23,875 nt of DNA, from NCBI GenBank assembly GCA_036802685.1, contig DAIRVS010000058.1:1-23875 (forward strand), in the 5' to 3' direction. Under the pieces are notes generated by a model. The model did no database searches, was not told the origin of the DNA, and saw only the letters and a program-made list of their open reading frames with translations. This document shows positions 1 through 5,958 of the stretch, piece after piece (position 1 is the first letter of the stretch; each line of letters starts with the position of its first letter). A program made the translations under genes and the position numbers. This stretch comes from HGW-17 sp938004375 (GTDB lineage Bacteria; Myxococcota_A; Polyangia; HGW-17).

Positions 1-184
1 CCTGGGGCTGGGGACGTGCTGGGCGGGCTTCGTCAAGATGGCCTGCGACGGCCACGCCCCCCTGCGCGAGGCGCTGGGGCTGCCCGCGGATCGCCTGGTC
101 GCGGGCGCCATGCTCTACGGCTTCCCCCGCCACCGCCCCACCTGCGTGCCCCGCCGCAACCCCCTCGCGCTCACCTGGAAGTGA
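1..184 (+). CDS. Nitroreductase family protein, C-terminal fragment (5' end outside window)
   Basis: The reading frame is open from base 2 to the TGA at 182-184 and gives 60 residues. It starts with GLGTCWAGF, contains MLYGFPRHRPTCVPRR and ends in LTWK. The 'GLGTCW.GF' stretch and the 'GyPk...pR...tW' ending are typical of the C-terminus of FMN-dependent nitroreductases, including those fused to a ferredoxin domain. Such enzymes use NAD(P)H or ferredoxin electrons to reduce nitro- or quinone-type substrates. The FMN-binding N-terminal part lies outside the window, so subtype and substrate cannot be given. It is convergent with the CotH-like gene, with only 7 bp between the two stop codons. 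Confidence 0.75.
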   Translation, partial: LGLGTCWAGFVKMACDGHAPLREALGLPADRLVAGAMLYGFPRHRPTCVPRRNPLALTWK

Positions 185-195
185 GCTCCGCTCAC
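181..195. terminator. Perfect 6-bp hairpin containing both convergent stop codons
   Basis: GTGAGC-TCC-GCTCAC is a perfect inverted repeat with a 3-nt loop. The TGA of the nitroreductase (182-184) lies in the left arm and the TGA of the CotH-like gene (192-194, minus) in the right arm. No T-tract follows on either strand, so it is not a textbook intrinsic terminator. It may still protect 3' ends, or be fortuitous. Confidence 0.3.
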
Positions 196-1919
196 AACTC
201 GAGCACGGTGCCCGTGAGGGAGCCGATCAGTTGCGCCCCGTCGACGGCGTCTCCGGCGGTGAGGACGAGCGTGCCCGGCAGGAGGAGGCCGCCGCCGCTG
301 GCGGAGTCGGTGACCGGATCGTAGAACGTCATCATGGCCGCGACGTCCGCGAGGTTGATGGCCAGGGTGCCGGGCCGGATGCGGGCCGGATCGTTGATGA
401 TCACGAACACCACCGCCCAGCGGCCGTCGGGCAGCGCGCCGAAGAGCCGCAGCGCGCCCTTGCCCTCCTCGTCGAGGCCGGCGCCGGCCTTCACGGTCGA
501 GGTCGTCACGTCCACGCCGCCGACCACGCCGGCCAGGGTGCCTGAGCCCGTGTCGAAGGTGTCGAGGGTCCCCCAGGTGGTCTCGAAGGTGGCCTCGATA
601 TTGCCGATGGCGACCAGGCAGGACTCGTCCCGCGCGTAGGGCCACACCGGCTCCCCCGCGTCCAGCTCGGCGCGCAGGGCGGCCTCGCGACCGGCCACGA
701 AGGCGCGCACCCGTTCGAGGCGGCGGGCGAGCTCGCCGGTGTTCCCCGGATCGACGTACGGCCGCAGGAGCGCCTCGAGGCGGTCGAGCTCGGCCAAGAG
801 GGCCGCCGCGTCCCACACGGTGTCGAGCACGTCGCGAAGCTCGGCCAGGTACATCGCCCGGGTCTGCGGGGCCGCGTACAGCCGCCACGCCAGCGCCCCG
901 CAGGCGTACACCGAGAGCGGACGCGTGGTGCGCTCCCGCCCCGTGAACAGGGCGTCGATGCCCCACGGCAAAAAGGTCATCAGATCCGTGGAAGGCTCGT
1001 GGTAGAGAAAGAAGTTGTTGCGGTTGTTGGCGTAGCCGTCCCAGTGGTCGGTCACGACCTCCATCGCCCAGTAGCGGAAGAAGCGCGGCAGGTCGAGCAC
1101 CGCGCCCAGCCGGTCGGCGAGCAGGTCGTCCGGCGCGTCCATCGCCTGGAGCACGGCGGCCAGGTCGCTGCAGTCGGGGTCGGTCTCGTCCACCTTGGGC
1201 TGGAAGCCGCCGGTGGAGCCGAACACGAAGTCGCCGCCGCTCTCGTACAGGCGCCCGGTGGGGTCCGGGAAGTGTCGGGCCAGCATCTCCTCGCGGATGG
1301 TCTCGACGTTCGAATAGATGCCCAGATCCTCGCCGTTGACGGTGACATGGGCGAACGCGCAGCGCGACGCGGGGAGCCCGGCGGCGCGAAACAGCGAATA
1401 CCCCAGGCACTGGCTGACCAGGGAGTCGTCCTGGTGGTTGTTGTTGAGCGTGAGCGCCTTGAGCCCGGCGAGGCGCTGGCCCGGCACGTACTCGTGGGGT
1501 TTGATGCGCAGGCCGGGGCGCGCCGAGGAGGCCGAACCCAGGTTGCCCTTTTTCCGGACGCCGACGTTGGCCACGGTCAGGCCGTCGATGGTGATGGTCC
1601 CCGGGAAGTAGGTGTAACCCTCCTCGGTGGGCTGATGGCTGCAGGTCGTCATCGACGCGGCGGACGGCCGCGGCTGGTTGCGCAACGCCTCCCAGTCGGC
1701 GGGGGACAGGGTGATGGACACCTCGAGGACCCGATCGGCCGGGTACAGCGCGTCGCTCGGGTCGGTCTGGTTGTTGAGGTCGGCGTCGCCGGCGTCGGCG
1801 TCGGCGTCGGTGCCGGCGTCGGTCGTGTTGTTGGCCGGATGGGACGTCGACCCGTCGTCACAGGCGGCGCAAAAATGGGCGAGCAGGGAAAACAGCAGCA
1901 GGCCGGCGGCGTTCTTCAT
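192..1919 (-). CDS. CotH-family lipoprotein (CotH kinase-like domain)
   Basis: 575 aa. The ATG at 1919 was chosen because GGGAGG lies about 8 nt upstream and the next residues form a signal peptide (MKNAAGLLLFSLLAHFCAAC). C20 is the likely lipidated cysteine, though the lipobox is weak because position -3 is Cys. A low-complexity Asp/Ala/Thr/Asn linker follows (about residues 20-55). Residues about 65-380 read as a CotH domain: LEVSITLSPADWEAL, a VRKKGN motif, a LRIKPHEY strand, LTLNNNHQDDS, then a WGIDALF segment resembling the family's metal-binding region. CotH proteins include atypical protein kinases, first known from Bacillus spore coats, and are common as secreted proteins in many Gram-negatives. 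The last ~130 residues look like a beta-rich domain of unknown type. Role inferred: secreted or surface-exposed kinase-like protein; substrate unknown. Confidence 0.8.
   Translation of the reverse strand: MKNAAGLLLFSLLAHFCAACDDGSTSHPANNTTDAGTDADADAGDADLNNQTDPSDALYPADRVLEVSITLSPADWEALRNQPRPSAASMTTCSHQPTEEGYTYFPGTITIDGLTVANVGVRKKGNLGSASSARPGLRIKPHEYVPGQRLAGLKALTLNNNHQDDSLVSQCLGYSLFRAAGLPASRCAFAHVTVNGEDLGIYSNVETIREEMLARHFPDPTGRLYESGGDFVFGSTGGFQPKVDETDPDCSDLAAVLQAMDAPDDLLADRLGAVLDLPRFFRYWAMEVVTDHWDGYANNRNNFFLYHEPSTDLMTFLPWGIDALFTGRERTTRPLSVYACGALAWRLYAAPQTRAMYLAELRDVLDTVWDAAALLAELDRLEALLRPYVDPGNTGELARRLERVRAFVAGREAALRAELDAGEPVWPYARDESCLVAIGNIEATFETTWGTLDTFDTGSGTLAGVVGGVDVTTSTVKAGAGLDEEGKGALRLFGALPDGRWAVVFVIINDPARIRPGTLAINLADVAAMMTFYDPVTDSASGGGLLLPGTLVLTAGDAVDGAQLIGSLTGTVLEL
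1781..1822. repeat. GTCGGC-type microsatellite in the CotH-like gene linker
   Basis: An imperfect run of GGCGTC/GTCGGC hexamers that encodes the Asp/Ala/Thr linker (DAGTDADADAG) just after the lipoprotein signal. In-frame gain or loss of hexamers would change linker length without breaking the gene. Confidence 0.6.
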
Positions 1920-1948
1920 GGGCGGCGCCTCCCGGGACGCGTGACGGC

Positions 1949-1977
1949 AGTGTAGCACGACCAGGGCCTCATGACAC
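1949..1977 (-). promoter_or_regulatory. Candidate sigma-70-type promoter for the CotH-like gene
   Basis: On the minus strand: GTGTCA (-35, 1972-1977), 17-bp spacer, TACACT (-10, 1949-1954) preceded by TGC, which fits an extended -10. Each hexamer matches consensus at 4 of 6 positions. The predicted start is near 1942, giving a leader of about 23 nt that contains the GGGAGG ribosome-binding site. Confidence 0.4.
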
Positions 1978-2050
1978 GCGGGGGTTGCGCCGTCCGCGGC
2001 CACTCTATCCACGGTCAAGCGACAGGGTACGAAAAGCATCCATTTTTTTC

Positions 2051-2079
2051 TTAACATTTTCCCCGGATCGTGGTCTTAT
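2051..2079 (+). promoter_or_regulatory. Candidate weak promoter for the DUF2188-like gene
   Basis: TTAACA (2051-2056), 17-bp spacer, TCTTAT (2074-2079). The -35 is good (5 of 6) but the -10 lacks the important second-position A. The leader to the ATG at 2154 would be about 70 nt. It holds three GCGCAGG-like heptamers spaced 9-10 bp apart (2105, 2115, 2124). Confidence 0.28.
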
Positions 2080-2153
2080 CACGGCGTTCCGGTTCATGGC
2101 CCATGCGCAGGATCGCGCAGGCCGCGCAAGGACGCGCGCGAAAGGAGACAAGG

Positions 2154-2360
2154 ATGTCCGGTGACCTCCACATCGTCCCGAACCAGGCCGGCGCCTGGGA
2201 GGTGCGGGAGAACGGCGAGCTCGACCCCATCTCGACCTTCACCTCGGAACGCCAGGCCGTGGACTTCGCCCGGGCCGTGGCCCGGCACCTGCAGTGCGGC
2301 CTCGCGCTGCACCGCGCCGACGGCACCGTCGAGCGGCTCGACGCCAACGGCGGCGCGTGA
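2154..2360 (+). CDS. Small DUF2188-like protein
   Basis: 68 aa. The ATG at 2154 is preceded by AAAGGAG (2141-2147), so it is preferred over longer in-frame starts. The protein reads LHIVPNQAGAWEVRENGE, then STFTSERQAVDFARAVARH, then LALHRADGTVERLD. This matches the DUF2188 pattern: a first strand with 'h.VP...gW.V...G', an 'A...a...a' helix (aligning with QAVDFARAVARH), and a final 'l.iH..dG.i' strand. No biochemical function is established for the family; the fold is a compact alpha/beta unit without membrane segments. The downstream lipoprotein gene follows after 53 bp but has its own promoter, so co-transcription is optional. Confidence 0.6.
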   Translation: MSGDLHIVPNQAGAWEVRENGELDPISTFTSERQAVDFARAVARHLQCGLALHRADGTVERLDANGGA

Positions 2361-2365
2361 CCCCA

Positions 2366-2395
2366 TTGACCGGTACCCCCTCGTTCCGTCATAAT
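2366..2395 (+). promoter_or_regulatory. Sigma-70-type promoter for the small lipoprotein gene
   Basis: TTGACC (2366-2371), 18-bp spacer, CATAAT (2390-2395); both hexamers match consensus at 5 of 6. Transcription would start near 2402, giving a leader of only about 12 nt that begins at the GGAGG ribosome-binding site (2403-2407). Confidence 0.6.
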
Positions 2396-2413
2396 GCCCG
2401 GCGGAGGTACCCC

Positions 2414-2896
2414 ATGAGACACGCTTCGTTCCTGACCACCTGCCTGACCCTGACCCTGGGCCTGACGCTCCTGTCCGCCTGCTCGTCGAAAGACAAACCC
2501 GCGCAGGGCACGTCGAAGGCGGACGGCGCGCCCGTCCTCGCCGACGGCGCCTACGTGCTGACCGTGCAGGAGGCCTGGGACCGGAACCGCGAGGCGCCGC
2601 CGTCCGATCCCCTGAAATATGTCCCCGTGACCGCCAAGAAGGAGTACAGCCTGGTGCTGACCGCCGACCAAGGCGAAGTGACCATCACCCACGCGGACTT
2701 CGCCGAACCCGTGAAGGGCCGGCGGGTGAAACAGGAGGAGCGGGCCTGGACCTACCGGCTCAAGGAGGGGCTAATGGCCGGCGGCGACCTCTTCATCCGC
2801 TTCGAGGGCCCGACCACCAAGGCCCAGCTCGACGTGCTCGGCTCGGGCGTCCCCCTGATCTCCTCGGAGCGCGGTCCGCTCCAGCCCAATAAATAA
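2414..2896 (+). CDS. Small lipoprotein of unknown function
   Basis: 160 aa. The ATG at 2414 follows GGAGG with a 6-nt gap. The N-terminus is a lipoprotein signal ending in the lipobox LSAC (C23), followed by a short Ser/Lys/Ala linker. The mature part (about 40-160) is polar with short beta-like stretches (DGAYVLTVQEAW, YSLVLTADQGEVTITH, LFIRFEG) and has no recognised catalytic motif. It may be a small periplasmic or outer-membrane beta-sandwich domain; family not recognised. The last codons are AAT AAA TAA, and the convergent lipase gene ends 27 bp further on. Confidence 0.7.
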   Translation: MRHASFLTTCLTLTLGLTLLSACSSKDKPAQGTSKADGAPVLADGAYVLTVQEAWDRNREAPPSDPLKYVPVTAKKEYSLVLTADQGEVTITHADFAEPVKGRRVKQEERAWTYRLKEGLMAGGDLFIRFEGPTTKAQLDVLGSGVPLISSERGPLQPNK

Positions 2897-2923
2897 AACA
2901 GGGAAGAAGATCCCGGACGAGGG

Positions 2924-4057
2924 TCAGGAGGCCGTCTCGGCGATCACCCGGGCGATGGCGTCCCAGAGGTGAAACATCCGGGCGTCGTCGAAACCCGCGC
3001 CGGACTTGAGCCAGCTCGGGATCCGGGCGCCCTGGTATTCCCGGCCGTATTGTCCCACCACGTCGAGGTGGTCCCCCTCCACCACCTGGCCGATCTCGGA
3101 CCAGACCTGGGAGAGGGACGGCACGATGGCGTCGTTGGTCCCGTGGGTGACCGGGAAGGAGAGATGGGACGAGAGGGTCCGGGCGGCGTCCGCCGAGAGC
3201 GCCGGATACGGATAGGCGCGGTGCTCGCGGGAAGCGAGGCGATGCACCACGGCATAGAGCGCCAGGCCCAGCGGCGAATAGAAGTCGGTCAGATCCGAAA
3301 GCCGCACGCGGGAGAAGGGCGGCGGCGCCGCGGTGATGTGGGAGACGTACCGGACCGTGGGGCGGTCGAACACGGCGGCGTTGAACAGGTCGATGGCCTC
3401 GGGCATCAACTGGATCACCGCGCCCTGGTCCCGGGACACCTCGTTCATGAACCCCCAGAGCCGGTGACGCCGATCCGGGGAGATGGACTTCAGGAGCCGG
3501 TCCGACAGGTGGTCGAGCAGGGTGTCGGTGTTTCCGAGGAGATCATCGAGGCGGGCGACCAGGCTCAGGGACTGCGCCAGCGCGGTGACGCCCAGCCGGC
3601 CGGTGTCCGTGGTGGCCAGCAGGGTGAGGATGTACAGCAGGTTTCTGCCCTGCAGCGTGGTGAAGAAGTTCGCCAGGGGGGTCCCGTGATGGGGCGTGGA
3701 GAGGGTCTGCACGCTGCGGACGTGATCACCGATCACCTGCTCGAGGTCCGATTCCACGAGCCGGACGCCCGGCGTGACCAGGAGGCGGGCGTCCAGCCCC
3801 CCGGTGGAGTGGCCCACGAAGTGGATCCCCACGTCCCCCGCGAACGCCCGCTCCTTCTCGACGCGCATCAGGAGCCGCACGGCCCGGTGCCGGATGCTCC
3901 CCGTGGGCAGGGTCTCGGTCTCGTGGACCACCGCGTCGACGCCGTGGGCGGCGAGCCGCTCCATGAGGAGCTCCCGGACGCCGAGGAAGTAGTTCAGGGA
4001 TCCAAGGGAGGTGAAGCCGAAAAACCCCGGGATGAGATAGACGTGCTGAATCGTCAT
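2924..4057 (-). CDS. Alpha/beta-hydrolase, lipase/esterase-like (GHSTGG)
   Basis: 377 aa. The ATG at 4057 has AGGAG about 5-6 nt upstream; the in-frame GTG at 4069 lacks a good site. The protein opens with the first strand of an alpha/beta-hydrolase fold (VYLIPGFFG, oxyanion region) and carries the nucleophile elbow GHSTGG with S84. Further on, STPHHGTPLAN is typical of bacterial triacylglycerol lipases and esterases. Candidate triad partners are D309 (HGTNDAIVP) and H330 (GDHLDVVG). No signal peptide is visible, so the product is probably cytoplasmic unless exported by another route. It is the last gene of the minus-strand run, 45 bp after the Tat/PQQ-like gene. The substrate cannot be told from sequence; a thioesterase or polyester hydrolase is also possible. 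Confidence 0.8.
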   Translation of the reverse strand: MTIQHVYLIPGFFGFTSLGSLNYFLGVRELLMERLAAHGVDAVVHETETLPTGSIRHRAVRLLMRVEKERAFAGDVGIHFVGHSTGGLDARLLVTPGVRLVESDLEQVIGDHVRSVQTLSTPHHGTPLANFFTTLQGRNLLYILTLLATTDTGRLGVTALAQSLSLVARLDDLLGNTDTLLDHLSDRLLKSISPDRRHRLWGFMNEVSRDQGAVIQLMPEAIDLFNAAVFDRPTVRYVSHITAAPPPFSRVRLSDLTDFYSPLGLALYAVVHRLASREHRAYPYPALSADAARTLSSHLSFPVTHGTNDAIVPSLSQVWSEIGQVVEGDHLDVVGQYGREYQGARIPSWLKSGAGFDDARMFHLWDAIARVIAETAS

Positions 4058-4102
4058 GGGACTCCTCACCGGGTGAAGGGCGGCCTCTGAGCGCGGACAC
4101 CT

Positions 4103-5341
4103 TCAGCCCAGACAGTAGAACATGCCCTCGGCCGTGCCGATGTAGATGCGGCCGCCGACGACGCAGGGGGACGAGAGGACGCGGCCGTGGAGCTGGATCT
4201 TCGTGATCGCCTTCCCGGTGTCGGCTGCGACCATGTGCACGTGGGAGTCGTAGGAGCCGAAGATCACGCGGTTGTCCACCACGGCGGGGCTGCTCCAGAT
4301 GGACTGCTCCGCGGCGTACTCCCAGATCACCTTGCCCGTGCGTCCATCCAGGCAATACATGCGGCCGTTCTCGGCGCCGATGTAGACACGGCCGCCGGCG
4401 GGCGCGGGGGTGGCCCAGAAGCCCCGGGCGAAGGAGCCGCCGAAGCGCCACTTTTCGACGCCGGAGCGCGCGTCGAACGCGAACAGGTACGGGCTCCTCT
4501 CTTCCGAGGCGGCGAAGACCAGGCCGTCGGCCACCGCGCAGGAGGCGTCGGTGTCGTCGCCGGTGCGGGCCTTCCACAGGACGGCGCCGGTGTCCGCGCG
4601 CAGGCAGAACAGGTCGCCGGAGAAGTTGGCCACGTAGACGCGGTCCTCCCAGATCGCGGGGGTGGTCTCGGCGCCGTTGGACCCGCCGGGGCCCTCGCGG
4701 CCGTCCACGAAGGTGCGCCAGATCAGGGCGCCGGTGTCCGCGCGGAAGCAGTGCACGAAGCCGCTCTCGCCGGCGATGTAGACCCGCCCCTTGTAGATCG
4801 TCGGCGAGGAGTCGCAGTCGGTGCCGGTGTTGTAGCTCCACAGCACCTGCCCGGTCTTCGCGTGGAAGCAGCGGATCTCGTCGTCCACGCAGCCGGTGAA
4901 CACCCGGCCGGCGAAGTAGGCGCAGGAGCCCTTGAACATGGCGTCGGCCTTGTATTTCCAGCGCAGCTTGCCGGTGGAGCGGTCGAGGGCATAGAAGAAA
5001 CTGTCCTGGGAACCGACGTAGAGCCAGTCGTCCACGGCGACGGCGGTGCCGGTCCAGCCGGTGCCGGACCACACCTTGCCCGAGATCGGGGAGGTGAAGT
5101 TCCCCATCTGGAAGGTCCAGATAATCTGCAACTGATCCCGGAGTGGTCCTGTCCCGTAAAATGTGTGGGCGGGGTTCCCGCGAAACATGGTCACGTCGGT
5201 GCCCCGCCCGTGGGGGAGCGCGGCGAGCACACCGGCGACGCGGGGGAGCGCGTCGGCCCCTGCGATCGACGAGAAGCGCGGCGCGAGCCAGGCGGCGCCG
5301 GCGCCGGCGGCGAGCCCCTGGAGAAACTGACGACGATCCAT
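4103..5341 (-). CDS. Tat-exported PQQ-like beta-propeller protein
   Basis: 412 aa. The ATG at 5341 is preceded by GGGAGG (8-nt gap). The N-terminus MDRRQFLQGLAAGAGAAW is a twin-arginine signal, so the folded protein is expected in the periplasm. The remainder is a chain of about seven PQQ-like/quinoprotein repeats with the signature 'vyvGs.d..fyalD..TGk..W' (YVGSQDSFFYALDRSTGKL, RVYIGAENGRMYCLDGRTGK). This predicts a seven-bladed propeller. Quinoprotein-type catalytic residues are not evident, so a BamB-like scaffold or binding role is as likely as an enzyme. Cysteines recur at blade positions (YCLD, FCLRAD, HCFRAD). The gene starts 5 bp after the stop of the upstream lipoprotein gene, which implies one transcript. 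Confidence 0.85.
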   Translation of the reverse strand: MDRRQFLQGLAAGAGAAWLAPRFSSIAGADALPRVAGVLAALPHGRGTDVTMFRGNPAHTFYGTGPLRDQLQIIWTFQMGNFTSPISGKVWSGTGWTGTAVAVDDWLYVGSQDSFFYALDRSTGKLRWKYKADAMFKGSCAYFAGRVFTGCVDDEIRCFHAKTGQVLWSYNTGTDCDSSPTIYKGRVYIAGESGFVHCFRADTGALIWRTFVDGREGPGGSNGAETTPAIWEDRVYVANFSGDLFCLRADTGAVLWKARTGDDTDASCAVADGLVFAASEERSPYLFAFDARSGVEKWRFGGSFARGFWATPAPAGGRVYIGAENGRMYCLDGRTGKVIWEYAAEQSIWSSPAVVDNRVIFGSYDSHVHMVAADTGKAITKIQLHGRVLSSPCVVGGRIYIGTAEGMFYCLG

Positions 5342-5346
5342 GACCG

Positions 5347-5958
5347 CTACCTCCCGCCCTCGGCCAGGGGCCTGAACGAGTCCCGGAAGACGAACGAGGC
5401 GACCCGACGGCGTTGGGGCGACGGGAGATCGGTGACCACCTGGTATAGGCGGGTCGGGGTGATGTACAGTTCAATGATTTTGTAACTGTCAGGACGCGTC
5501 AGGCGCAGGCGAAGGCCGGCGACTCCCCGGGCCGTGAAGGCCTCGGTGTGGGCCTCGACCTTCTCGAATTTCGCCACGATTCCCTTGGCCTGGGCCTCGA
5601 GAATCTGCCGATCGGTGCCGGCGAGGCCGGGATCGCGCCGGTGGGAACTGACATAGAAGATGTTGCCGTCGACGTTGAAGTAGGTCACCGGGACCTTCTG
5701 TTCCCCCGCGGGGGTGGGGACGTTGAGCTCGCTCGTGGTGTGCTTGCCGGGTCCGAAGACGGCGAACGCGCCGGCCTCGGACACGAACGGCGCCCACCCG
5801 TCCAGGCCGGCCGGCTCGAGCCAAGCGAGGGGCGCGGCGGCGGCCGGTGCGGCGTCCTGACCCTTGGCGGACTCCGTGTCGACGGGCTCGCAGCCCCCGA
5901 TCGCCCACACGACGAGGACGGGCAGCAGCAGAAATTCAGCGTTTCTCGAGTATCTCAT
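5347..5958 (-). CDS. Lipoprotein of unknown function
   Basis: 203 aa. The ATG at 5958 lies inside the 3' end of the histidine kinase gene (23-bp overlap) with AGGAAA just upstream, suggesting translational coupling. The signal peptide ends in the lipobox IGGC (C23). The mature domain contains SEAGAFAVFGPGKHTTSE, TPAGEQKVPVTYFNVDG, a central helix (QILEAQAKGIVAKF), then RLYQVVTDL and SFVFRDSFRPL. The 'gG.F.v..Pg.p...', 'rlY.v' and 'f..SF' layout is one I associate with secreted domains of unknown function common in environmental bacteria; that is recall, not a search. It probably acts in the cell envelope with the neighbouring propeller protein. Confidence 0.75.
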   Translation of the reverse strand: MRYSRNAEFLLLPVLVVWAIGGCEPVDTESAKGQDAAPAAAAPLAWLEPAGLDGWAPFVSEAGAFAVFGPGKHTTSELNVPTPAGEQKVPVTYFNVDGNIFYVSSHRRDPGLAGTDRQILEAQAKGIVAKFEKVEAHTEAFTARGVAGLRLRLTRPDSYKIIELYITPTRLYQVVTDLPSPQRRRVASFVFRDSFRPLAEGGR

